Shown in pieces: positions 1 to 5,678 of a stretch of 5,730 bases of DNA. Positions within the stretch are counted from its first letter, which is position 1. Every line of letters starts with the position of its first letter. Position numbers and translations under genes: made by a program. The DNA is from Phycisphaerales bacterium (lineage in GTDB: Bacteria; Planctomycetota; Phycisphaerae; Tepidisphaerales; Tepidisphaeraceae): NCBI GenBank assembly GCA_028288775.1, contig JAQGHP010000031.1:1-5730 (forward strand), written 5' to 3'. The notes under the pieces are model-generated. The model saw only the letters and a list, made by a program, of their open reading frames with translations. It did no database searches and was not told the DNA's origin.

Positions 1-136
1 ACGCCGGATTGCAAGAGCGTGTTGGGCGTTCGTGGAAGAAACACCGACACGGCCGACCGCGACGAGAACAGTACGTTCGGGGTGGGCCGAAGGATCGGGT
101 GAGTCGATATGGGGTTGTAAGGGCGGCTGGAAGCAC
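1..136. other. Edge region without a supported gene
   Basis: No gene can be supported here. One plus-strand frame is open from base 1 to a TGA at 100-102 (33 codons, about 79% G or C in third position by hand count). It could be the tail of a gene entering from the left, and it contains the short string GVRGRNTD. The other two plus frames are also open past base 100, so openness alone says little in GC-rich DNA. I recognise no domain and see no start codon with a ribosome binding site. Confidence 0.3.
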
Positions 137-196
137 GAAATTTCAGATTTGAGATTTCAGGATGAAGCCTCATAATTGGGCCGGTGGATCTGAAAT
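137..196. repeat. AT-rich inverted repeat words, left block
   Basis: ATTTCAGAT at 140-148 is the exact reverse complement of ATCTGAAAT at 188-196. Between them, at 146-160, lies a further AGATTTGAGATTTCA-type word. The block is sharply more AT-rich than its surroundings and uses the same vocabulary as the heptamer array at 207-247, so the two look like one repeat system interrupted by about 24 unrelated bases. It lies downstream of the pseudopilin gene. Function is unknown; it may be a dispersed intergenic repeat or 3' transcript structure. Confidence 0.55.
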
Positions 197-206
197 GTAA
201 TATCTA

Positions 207-247
207 AGATTTGAGATTTGAGATTTGAGATTTGAGATTTGAGATTT
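207..247. repeat. Tandem heptamer array (AGATTTG)n
   Basis: Five perfect copies of the 7-base unit AGATTTG run from 207 to 241, followed by six of seven bases of a sixth copy to 247. There are no internal substitutions, which points to recent slippage or selection for the unit. The array is AT-rich inside a GC-rich genome and lies about 40-80 bases beyond the stop codon of the pseudopilin gene. No frame through it looks coding. Copy number is likely to vary between strains. Confidence 0.9.
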
Positions 248-274
248 TGAATTTGAAATCTGAGATCTCAAATC
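229..274 (-). terminator. Imperfect 19-bp hairpin downstream of the pseudopilin gene
   Basis: Bases 229-247 can pair with 256-274: 17 Watson-Crick pairs, one G-T pair (239/264), one mismatch (241/262) and an 8-base loop. The 3' arm is made of degenerate heptamer words in the opposite orientation. On the minus strand the stem begins 12 bases after the TAG stop of the pseudopilin gene (287-289). It could stop or protect that transcript. The stem is AT-rich and no clean U-tract follows, so it is not a classical intrinsic terminator. A repeat structure without a termination role is equally possible. Confidence 0.4.
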
Positions 275-286
275 CGATCCCCTGCC

Positions 287-1045
287 CTACTGATCATACC
301 ATCCCCCATTCTTCCTCGGGTCAAAATAGGTCTTGTCGACGCTGTCCTTCCGCTGCATGAACTCCGCGTGCCCGTCGCAGAAAGAGGCGTTGCCGCGGCC
401 GGCGTTCGGGTCGGTGGAGGATTCCGAGCGCTTGTCGTGGCGGTTGGAAAGCAAATTGTGCCCGTCCGTGAAATAGTGCTGCGGCGCCCAGCACCCGTCG
501 TCGATCGTCTGGCTGCTCTCGTCCACCAGCATGATCACGTGGTCGGGCGACCGTACGTCCGTGTTCTTCAGGGTCGGATTTTCCCGCGACAAATCCCCGA
601 CCGTGTACCGGCCGTTTGGCGACACGAACGTCGGGGGGTTGTTGTAATTTCTCGGCTCAAAAATCATCCAATTGGCCGTGTAGCTATAGATGTAGCCGTT
701 GGCATGGCCCTGCAATTCCGAATCCGTGGGGCATTGGAACATCTCCGGGCTTGCCTTCCCCAGGTATTTGGACAGCGCGCTGTCGGTGATTTTTGTTCCC
801 GGCTGCCAGGAGAGCCAGTCGTCCGGCTGAATCGCCGCGATCGCGGGCGCGGGGTAATGCCCGCGGTTCTCATTGTTGTACATGACGACCGCGAGCGAGA
901 GCTGCCGCAAATTGCTCAGGCACTTCACGGACTTTGCCGCCTCCATCGCACGGTTTAACGCGGGGAGCAGGATCGATATGAGCAGCGCGATGATCCCAAT
1001 AACAACCAGAAGCTCGACCAGCGTGAATCCGCGGCGACGGTGCAT
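287..1045 (-). CDS. Prepilin-type N-terminal cleavage/methylation domain protein (pseudopilin-like)
   Basis: Likely a pseudopilin: exported, cut by prepilin peptidase, and inserted through its N-terminal helix as part or substrate of a type II secretion or type IV pilus-like machine. From the ATG at 1045 it has 252 residues: a 6-residue leader (MHRRRG), cleavage before F7, Glu at mature position 5 (E11) and a hydrophobic helix over residues 7-28 (FTLVELLVVIGIIALLISIL). The segment CLSNLRQLSLAVVMYNNE, the FQCPTD motif (residues 103-108) and a C-terminal FCDGHAEF (222-229) are typical of the planctomycete/Lentisphaerae/Verrucomicrobia class related to the H-X9-DG proteins. Here the His-to-DG spacing is 20 rather than 9. 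The frame stays open to a GTG at 1069 (260 residues), but AGGAAGGG lies 9 bases before the ATG and the 6-residue leader is ideal, so the ATG is preferred. It follows the kinase gene in the same direction but has its own promoter candidate. Its exact substrate or machine is unknown. Confidence 0.93.
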   Translation of the reverse strand: MHRRRGFTLVELLVVIGIIALLISILLPALNRAMEAAKSVKCLSNLRQLSLAVVMYNNENRGHYPAPAIAAIQPDDWLSWQPGTKITDSALSKYLGKASPEMFQCPTDSELQGHANGYIYSYTANWMIFEPRNYNNPPTFVSPNGRYTVGDLSRENPTLKNTDVRSPDHVIMLVDESSQTIDDGCWAPQHYFTDGHNLLSNRHDKRSESSTDPNAGRGNASFCDGHAEFMQRKDSVDKTYFDPRKNGGWYDQ

Positions 1046-1054
1046 GGCACAAAT

Positions 1055-1062
1055 CCCTTCCT
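1055..1062 (-). promoter_or_regulatory. Shine-Dalgarno sequence of the pseudopilin gene
   Basis: AGGAAGGG on the minus strand is separated by 9 bases from the ATG at 1045. It decides the start: the alternative GTG at 1069 lies upstream of this site and so cannot use it. Its first two bases also belong to the leader inverted repeat at 1061-1097. Confidence 0.7.
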
Positions 1063-1097
1063 GAGACACGTGGAGCGAAATGCAGTAATGGTCTCAG
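1061..1097 (-). promoter_or_regulatory. Leader inverted repeat touching the ribosome binding site
   Basis: On the minus strand CTGAGAC (1097-1091) and GTCTCAG (1067-1061) form a perfect 7-bp inverted repeat with a 23-base loop. It lies inside the transcript predicted from the promoter at 1106-1134. The 3' arm ends in the first AG of the Shine-Dalgarno AGGAAGGG, so folding would partly occlude that site. A role in translation control is inference; 7 pairs around a 23-base loop is only moderately stable. Confidence 0.4.
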
Positions 1098-1105
1098 CCA
1101 CAACA

Positions 1106-1134
1106 ATTAGACCACTTTCGCACGTATCGTGCAA
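1106..1134 (-). promoter_or_regulatory. Sigma70-type promoter of the pseudopilin gene
   Basis: On the minus strand the -35 candidate is TTGCAC (1134-1129) and the -10 candidate is TCTAAT (1111-1106; five of six consensus bases), with an optimal 17-base spacer. Transcription would start near 1099, giving a leader of about 54 bases before the ATG at 1045. This suggests the pseudopilin gene is transcribed at least partly independently of the kinase gene upstream. The -35 matches at only three positions, so regulation or activation is plausible. Confidence 0.5.
1120..1132. promoter_or_regulatory. Palindrome in the promoter spacer, operator candidate
   Basis: GCACG-TAT-CGTGC is a 13-base perfect palindrome with 5-bp arms and a 3-base centre. 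It overlaps the -35 element and fills much of the spacer of the pseudopilin promoter, where a bound dimeric regulator would block or alter polymerase binding. No regulator is encoded nearby, so its identity is unknown. A chance palindrome of this size cannot be excluded. Confidence 0.35.
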
Positions 1135-1171
1135 CGAGAATTAAGAATTGCAGGTAGGGCGAGCGGCGCCA

Positions 1172-1187
1172 CACGGCATGTGCCGTG
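1172..1187. repeat. Palindromic element CACGGCA-tg-TGCCGTG
   Basis: Two perfect 7-base arms (1172-1178 and 1181-1187) surround a 2-base centre; as RNA this would fold with 6 pairs and a 4-base loop. It lies between the kinase stop codon and the pseudopilin promoter. Such GC-rich palindromes in planctomycete intergenic DNA are often dispersed repeats, but whether this one is multicopy cannot be seen here. No T-tract follows on either strand. Confidence 0.4.
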
Positions 1188-1257
1188 CCTCTTTGTCCGC
1201 GCGGCGTTGCCAGAGACCCCGGGCTGGGGGTTCGGCGTTTGAGCGAAGACGAAATCA

Positions 1258-1276
1258 CGGGTTTTCTTGAAACCCG
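1258..1276 (-). terminator. Hairpin downstream of the kinase gene
   Basis: CGGGTTT (1258-1264) and AAACCCG (1270-1276) form a perfect 7-bp stem with a 5-base loop. On the minus strand it lies about 80 bases after the kinase stop and is followed by TGATTTCG, only a weak T-rich tail. It may be a terminator or a 3' end protecting the kinase mRNA. This fits the separate promoter found before the pseudopilin gene. Confidence 0.4.
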
Positions 1277-1354
1277 AATCCCGGACACCCGGTCCACCAT
1301 GTCAGGAAGACACCGCACCCGCCCTGCATGCAAATCCCGCCTCGGTGCCTGCGA

Positions 1355-3205
1355 TCATGGTAGCGGCTCCTTCCCGCCCAGCGCGAGCTTCACCAGCGGC
1401 CGGTGCAGCACGATCATGACCGCGACAGCAAACGCGCATGCAAGGACGCACCGGGCGATCAGCATGATGGCCAGCTCGGTACGCATGTTCAAAAACATTT
1501 GTTGGGTTTGCTCGGGCGTTGAAAACTTCAGCGCCTGCATCTTCTCCATAAAACGGGGCAGCAGCACGCGGAAGCCGAGGACCACGTTGAATACCTGCCA
1601 CGCCAGTTCGGTAAACGCATACGCGAGCAGCATCGGTCTCGCCCAGCGCGTGAGCCGCAGGGCAGCGATCGAACCGACGAGCGGCAGCACGATGAGCACG
1701 ACATTGACCACATCGAGAGCAACTGCCCACCGTCGCGGCCCGCCGAGGGCATCGGCGGGATGGACTTCAAGTCCCGCGACCATCGACGCCGTCGTCAGAA
1801 CCCCGGCCAGCCCGAACGTCGCCGCCACAATCCCCGTGATGCATAGCGCCGTGAGAATGCCCGGGCGGCGCGACGTCGGGACGAAATACGGCTCCCGCAC
1901 GACCCGCGCCACGGGAACGCCGGCGGATTCGCCCGCGGACGCGGCAACGGGGGCCGGCAAAGGCAACGACGTGGCATCGGGAACCGTGGCGCCGAAGGTT
2001 AGCGGCGGCGGGGCCGGCAATGGCAGCGCCGGCGACGACGACCGCCGCTCGCGCTTCATCGTCGCCAGCCGCGCGATGGTCTGCGCGTACGATGATCCGG
2101 GCTCGCCCGCAATCGTCGCGCTCGCGGGCGTGGCCGGCGCGCCCTGCTGCGCCATGCCCGAGCGCATCGACACGATCAATCGCGCCAGCTCGCGCCGGGA
2201 TTCTGCCGCATCCGTGCCCAGCGCCGCCAGCGCCCGGCGGAACTCGTGGGCGGTCTTGTACCGGTACAAAAACTGCTTGTGCGTCGCCCGCTCCAGCAAA
2301 TCGAGCATCGCCTCGTCCACCCCCGCGCCGCGCAGCGCGTCGATCGGCAGCGGCTTGGTGCGGTGCTCCTCCACGACCTGTTCAAAACTCCCCATGAACG
2401 GCGGCCTGCCGATGATCAACTGGCACATCATCACGCCCATCGCGTAGATGTCGCTGCGCGGCGAGACGCGGCCTTCGAACATCTCCGGCGCCATGTACGC
2501 CGGGGTGCCCGCGACCTCCGCCGCGGCCGTCGCAAGCGACGCGAACGTCGCCCGGCGCACCGCCAGCCCGAAGTCGCTCACCCGCACGCGCCCCTGCCGA
2601 TCGAGCAGCACGTTGCTGGGCTTGAGGTCGCGGTGAATGAGCCCGCGGTCGTGCAGTTCCCCGACCGCCCCCGCCACCTCCGCCATCACCCCCCGCGCCA
2701 GCCCGGGCGACATTCGCCCGGCGTGCGCCAGCAGGCCGGCGAGGGTCGGGCCGTCCACATATTCCATGATGAGGAAGGGCGTGTCGCGGACAACGTCGGC
2801 GTGATAGATCTGCGTCAGGTTCGCGTGCTGCACCGCCGCCGCCGCCCGCGCCTCTTCCACGAATCGCCGGCCCCCTTCTCCCCACGCTCCCGCGCCGCCC
2901 ATGAGGCACTTCACCGCGACGCTGCGCGCGAGCAGTTTGTGATGCCCGAGGAACACCACCCCCGCCGCCCCGCGCCCCAATTCGCTTAGTAGCTGCACCG
3001 GCCCGAATTCCTGCCCGATCGCGGGAACCGCCGGCGCGGCCGCATTCGGCGCAGGCCCGCCCGCAGTGCCCGACGACGCGGTAGCGCCATCTGGCGGTTG
3101 GATGGGCAGGTCGCGCGTAGTGTCCGACACCGCCGACCCTGCGGAAGTTGTGTCATGTTCCGACAAGGCGTCGGGATTGTCCCCAGTCCGCCTTCCACGA
3201 TCCAT
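1355..3205 (-). CDS. Membrane-anchored Ser/Thr protein kinase (Hanks/PknB type) with C-terminal four-helix module
   Basis: A 616-residue Hanks-type kinase expected to phosphorylate Ser/Thr on cytoplasmic proteins and itself. Residues 1-65 are a low-complexity Pro/Ala/Ser tail. The kinase domain spans about 68-330: glycine loop GRGAAG (77-82), VAVK with K99, helix C Glu near E118, catalytic loop HRDLKPSN (191-198, D193), DFG (211-213), GTPAYMAPE (233-241) and the helix F Asp D252. All catalytic residues are intact, so it should be active. T220 and T226 in the activation segment are candidate autophosphorylation sites. A Pro/Ala-rich linker (about 350-445) leads to four predicted membrane segments at roughly 449-478, 493-515, 522-548 and 577-600. 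There are no PASTA repeats or large extracellular sensor. The ATG at 3205 has no clear Shine-Dalgarno, but no other ATG precedes the kinase domain. The gene is divergent from the PA14 protein gene. The substrate is unknown. Confidence 0.95.
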   Translation of the reverse strand: MDRGRRTGDNPDALSEHDTTSAGSAVSDTTRDLPIQPPDGATASSGTAGGPAPNAAAPAVPAIGQEFGPVQLLSELGRGAAGVVFLGHHKLLARSVAVKCLMGGAGAWGEGGRRFVEEARAAAAVQHANLTQIYHADVVRDTPFLIMEYVDGPTLAGLLAHAGRMSPGLARGVMAEVAGAVGELHDRGLIHRDLKPSNVLLDRQGRVRVSDFGLAVRRATFASLATAAAEVAGTPAYMAPEMFEGRVSPRSDIYAMGVMMCQLIIGRPPFMGSFEQVVEEHRTKPLPIDALRGAGVDEAMLDLLERATHKQFLYRYKTAHEFRRALAALGTDAAESRRELARLIVSMRSGMAQQGAPATPASATIAGEPGSSYAQTIARLATMKRERRSSSPALPLPAPPPLTFGATVPDATSLPLPAPVAASAGESAGVPVARVVREPYFVPTSRRPGILTALCITGIVAATFGLAGVLTTASMVAGLEVHPADALGGPRRWAVALDVVNVVLIVLPLVGSIAALRLTRWARPMLLAYAFTELAWQVFNVVLGFRVLLPRFMEKMQALKFSTPEQTQQMFLNMRTELAIMLIARCVLACAFAVAVMIVLHRPLVKLALGGKEPLP

Positions 3206-3210
3206 AAGAA

Positions 3211-3244
3211 AACCAAGGGAAGATTTATACGCCCCCCTTGGGTT
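3211..3244. promoter_or_regulatory. Inverted repeat centred on a kinase -10 candidate
   Basis: AACCAAGGG (3211-3219) faces CCCTTGGGTT (3235-3244): nine pairs if one G is bulged. Its centre falls on TATAAA (3229-3224, minus strand; five of six -10 bases), about 19 bases from the kinase ATG. A start near 3217 would give a very short leader, matching the missing Shine-Dalgarno. I found no good -35 at the correct distance. A second -10-like word, TATAAC, lies at 3247-3242. An operator over the promoter is inference. Confidence 0.35.
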
Positions 3245-3264
3245 ATAGTGCCGCCCGCCGGTGC

Positions 3265-3390
3265 GGCCGCTTGAGCGGTCGCGGAAGCTTGAAGCGTTTC
3301 ATCCGGGGGGCAGCATCCAGGCCGGCACCCCCCAGATAAACAGGAGAAGGACGCACGACGGAAGCCGGCGCGAACGGTCGTCCTGTTCGC
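3265..3390 (+). other. Inverted repeats in the leader side of the PA14 protein gene
   Basis: Three stems lie upstream of the PA14 protein gene. The first pairs 3265-3271 with 3274-3280 (seven pairs, one of them G-T, with a 2-base turn). The second pairs GGGGGG (3305-3310) with CCCCCC (3328-3333) around a 17-base loop. The third pairs GCGAAC (3370-3375) with GTTCGC (3385-3390) around 9 bases. AGGAGAAGG at 3342-3350 resembles a Shine-Dalgarno but no start codon follows at a useful distance. Known riboswitch cores were not recognised. In GC-rich DNA such stems arise easily, so a structured leader is only a possibility. Confidence 0.3.
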
Positions 3391-3478
3391 AACTACCGCC
3401 GCTTCCATGGGCTACAGCCAATTTTTGTTTATGGCAAATTTAAGGATTCGTCGAGATAGCGCACCACAATGCAGTCGA

Positions 3479-5608
3479 ATGTACCGCCTCCAGGGGGGTG
3501 GTGCGCGGAGGAGGATCTGCCGATTTTCTTGGATTGCCGGAGTGTTCCTGTTGGCATTCGGGGCGGTCGTTCCCCGCATTGCGTTGTCCGCCGGGAGCAT
3601 CTTCGACGACGATTGGAAAGCCCCGCCGACTCCGGCCAGGCCGCCCGCCCCGGCATACGTTCCGCCGCCCGAGCCCACCGCCCCCGCGCGGCTGCCCCCG
3701 GCCAAGCCCGCGCAGCCGAATAACCCTGCACAACCTGACAACCCCGCGCCGCCCGACAGCCCCGCGCCTTCCCCCGATTCGCCCGTCGTCAAGCCGCCGG
3801 CCGCGCCGATGCCCAACGCGCCGGTGATCCGCGAGCGGTCCAAAGTCCCGACGGACACTGCCCTCGCCGCCGCGAAGAAATTAGTAAAGGAGGGCTTCAA
3901 GAGTGAATACTCCCGCGCCACCACACCCGCCGGCCAAATCGCCCTCGCCCGGGCGCTATTCAACGAAGCCCAGCAAACCCACGACGACCCCGCTACGCTG
4001 TATGCCCTGCTGAAGGAGGCGCGCGACATGGCCACCGCCGGGGGCGACGCGGAAACCGCGGTCGAAGCCGCACGCGGAATCCGCGACGCGTTCCTGATCA
4101 ACCACGTGGCGGCCGATCAATTGGAGCGGGATGCGCTGCTGTCGGCGGTGAAGACGGTCCTCGCCGCCCCAACCGCACCCGTCGCGTCCCCTGAGTCGCG
4201 CCAATCCGTCTACCTGACGATGGCGATGGCCGAGCGCGACCTGAACGCCGGGAACTACACGCTTGCCGCTCAGACCGCGGGCTTTGCCGAGCAGGTCGCC
4301 AGGAAGATCGACGACCCAAGCCTGCTCGATCGCGTGCATGGCCGCTCGGCGCTTTTGTCGACGGCTGCCGTCGAGCATCAAAAGATCAAGGACCAGTTTA
4401 CCGCCCTGGCCGCCAGCCCAAACAACGCCGCCGCGAACCTCGCCGTCGGCCGCTTCTACACCTTTGTATTGGACCGTCCCGAGCAGGGCATGCCACTGCT
4501 GGCCAAGGGGTCGGACGCGGCCCTCAAGCGATTGGCCGAGCATGAAATCGCCGCCTCCGCGACGCCCGCGGATCAACTCGCGCTGGCGGATGCCTGGGCA
4601 TCGGCGGCGCGGGTCAATACCGGCCCGACAAAAGAGGCCATGCAGCGCCGCGCGCTCTATTGGTATGACACCGCCGCCCCCCTGCTTCCGGACTCCTCCC
4701 GGGTCGCGGTCAAGAAAAAAGCCTTCGACCTTGAGGCCAGCAGCCTCAAACACGGCCTTGTCGGCGAATACTTCCTCGGCCGGAACTTCGGATTCAAAGT
4801 GTTCACACGAGTGGACCCGAGGGTCGAGTTCAACTGGCGCGGCCTCCCGCCCGACGACGGCATGCCCGCGATCGAGTTCTCCGCCCGCTGGACGGGATGG
4901 ATCAAGGGGAGCATCCCCGGCGAATACAAGCTCATCTTCGTCCACGACGACGGGGCCAGAATCTCCATCGACGGGCAAATGGTAGTGGACAACTGGGGAA
5001 GTCCCGGGCACGACACCCTCTCCGTCCATCTGACCGGCGCCTTGCAGGAAATAAAGATCGAATACGCCCAATTCGACGGCGGCTCGCACATCGGCCTGGG
5101 ATGGATTCCGCCGCGCGCGAACAGTCCGGTCGCCATCTCCTCCGATGCGCTGTTTCATGCCCCATTCGTCGCTGGCCCCCTCGCCGCCAGCCGGCCCGTG
5201 CCCGATGGCGATGGGAAGATACTTCTCCTGGCGGGAAATTGCGATCTGCACAACCCCGACAACGCGCGTTTCGGCCAGGGCAACGAGCACCTGAATTATT
5301 TAGGCTGGTGGGAAAACGTCGCCACCTGGCTAAGCTGGGACTTCGACGCGCCCGAAGGCGAATACGACGTCGATATTGAATACGCCTCCGATACAGACAG
5401 TGCCGGGTCGCGGTATATGCTGTCCGTGGGCGGCAACCGCATCACCGCGACGATAGCCGACACCGGCGGGTGGCTGAATTACCCGCCGACGCGACTGGGC
5501 CGCGTTCGACTGGACGCGGGCGGCCAGACGCTTCGCGTCAAATGCATGGACAAATCGAACCGCTATGTGATGAACTTCGGCCGGATCATCCTTACGCCGG
5601 TCAAATAG
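3479..5608 (+). CDS. Secreted PA14 domain protein with planctomycete helical module and C-terminal carbohydrate-binding-like domain
   Basis: An exported 709-residue protein, probably acting at the cell surface or in the periplasm. In order: signal peptide 1-38 (RRR n-region, hydrophobic WIAGVFLLAFGAVV, cut after ALSA); Pro/Ala-rich linker about 47-116 with three 6-residue repeats; an alpha-helical TPR-like module about 124-422, including GRFYTFVLDRPEQGMPLLAKGSD and RRALYWYDTAAPLLPD, a pattern I know from many planctomycete secreted proteins; a PA14 domain about 426-546 (GLVGEYF, RWTGWI, HDDGARISIDG, VVDNW); and a beta-rich C-terminal domain about 576-709 (WLSWDFDAPEGEYDVDIEYA, GGW) resembling CBM6-like or DUF5077 domains after glycosidases. 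The Asp pair D490-D491 matches the calcium-binding DD motif of PA14 lectins. No catalytic domain is visible, so glycan binding or attachment is the best guess. The frame is open to ATGs at 3407 and 3431, but those first codons are unusually AT-rich and would put 24 residues before a normal signal peptide. No start has a clear Shine-Dalgarno. Confidence 0.9.
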   Translation: MYRLQGGGARRRICRFSWIAGVFLLAFGAVVPRIALSAGSIFDDDWKAPPTPARPPAPAYVPPPEPTAPARLPPAKPAQPNNPAQPDNPAPPDSPAPSPDSPVVKPPAAPMPNAPVIRERSKVPTDTALAAAKKLVKEGFKSEYSRATTPAGQIALARALFNEAQQTHDDPATLYALLKEARDMATAGGDAETAVEAARGIRDAFLINHVAADQLERDALLSAVKTVLAAPTAPVASPESRQSVYLTMAMAERDLNAGNYTLAAQTAGFAEQVARKIDDPSLLDRVHGRSALLSTAAVEHQKIKDQFTALAASPNNAAANLAVGRFYTFVLDRPEQGMPLLAKGSDAALKRLAEHEIAASATPADQLALADAWASAARVNTGPTKEAMQRRALYWYDTAAPLLPDSSRVAVKKKAFDLEASSLKHGLVGEYFLGRNFGFKVFTRVDPRVEFNWRGLPPDDGMPAIEFSARWTGWIKGSIPGEYKLIFVHDDGARISIDGQMVVDNWGSPGHDTLSVHLTGALQEIKIEYAQFDGGSHIGLGWIPPRANSPVAISSDALFHAPFVAGPLAASRPVPDGDGKILLLAGNCDLHNPDNARFGQGNEHLNYLGWWENVATWLSWDFDAPEGEYDVDIEYASDTDSAGSRYMLSVGGNRITATIADTGGWLNYPPTRLGRVRLDAGGQTLRVKCMDKSNRYVMNFGRIILTPVK
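3716..3769 (+). repeat. 18-base coding repeat encoding P-[ND]-[NS]-P-A-[QP]
   Basis: Inside the PA14 protein gene three consecutive hexapeptides PNNPAQ, PDNPAP and PDSPAP, followed by a degenerate SPDSPV, form the core of the Pro-rich linker after the signal peptide. Such linkers are extended and hold folded domains away from the membrane or wall. The DNA copies differ at several bases, so this is an older or selected repeat and not fresh slippage. Confidence 0.7.
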
Positions 5609-5617
5609 CGCGTCATT

Positions 5618-5638
5618 GCCTGGGCGAGGCCGATTTTT
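5618..5638 (+). terminator. Weak intrinsic terminator after the PA14 protein gene
   Basis: GCCT (5618-5621) and AGGC (5627-5630) form a short GC-rich stem with a 5-base loop, followed three bases later by TTTTT (5634-5638). It begins 9 bases after the TAG stop of the PA14 gene. The position and T-run fit an intrinsic terminator, but a 4-bp stem is short, so read-through into the gene starting at 5692 is likely. Confidence 0.4.
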
Positions 5639-5652
5639 GTAGCAACGCATTC

Positions 5653-5666
5653 AGCCCGAAGGGGCT
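5653..5666 (+). promoter_or_regulatory. Hairpin AGCCC-GAAG-GGGCT before the next gene
   Basis: A perfect 5-bp stem with a 4-base loop ends 12 bases before the Shine-Dalgarno of the gene starting at 5692. It may be part of that gene's leader or a second element of the PA14 3' end. Similar short AGCCC...GGGCT hairpins occur between genes in planctomycetes in my recollection, so it could be a dispersed element. No function can be read from it. Confidence 0.35.
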
Positions 5667-5678
5667 AATCGTCAATAC

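Noticed and set aside
1..102. Tail of a sugar-nucleotide epimerase suggested by the string GVRGRNTD
   Set aside because: The string resembles a motif in GDP-mannose epimerase-like proteins, but the residues after it do not follow that family and all three frames are open here; the match is too short to support a gene.
207..247. CRISPR array
   Set aside because: The units are 7 bases long and directly adjacent, with no spacers, and no cas gene is nearby.
1185..2447. Long plus-strand open frame (420 codons) antisense to the kinase
   Set aside because: Its translation is low-complexity Ala/Arg/Ser/Thr-rich without domains, and it lies opposite a kinase gene with every catalytic motif intact; long antisense frames are expected in GC-rich DNA.
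2246..2989. Plus-strand open frame (247 codons) inside the kinase gene
   Set aside because: Arg/His/Pro-rich shadow of the kinase catalytic domain in another frame.
3342..3350. AGGAGAAGG as the ribosome binding site of the PA14 protein or of a small upstream gene
   Set aside because: No ATG, GTG or TTG lies at a usable distance; the first ATG in the right direction is 56 bases away.
3320..3352. Cobalamin riboswitch suggested by CAGGAGA
   Set aside because: Only part of the B12 box is present and the other conserved core segments are missing upstream.
3956..5290. Long minus-strand open frame (444 codons) antisense to the PA14 protein gene
   Set aside because: No recognisable domain, Gly/Arg/Val-rich composition, and the opposite strand encodes clear PA14 and helical modules.
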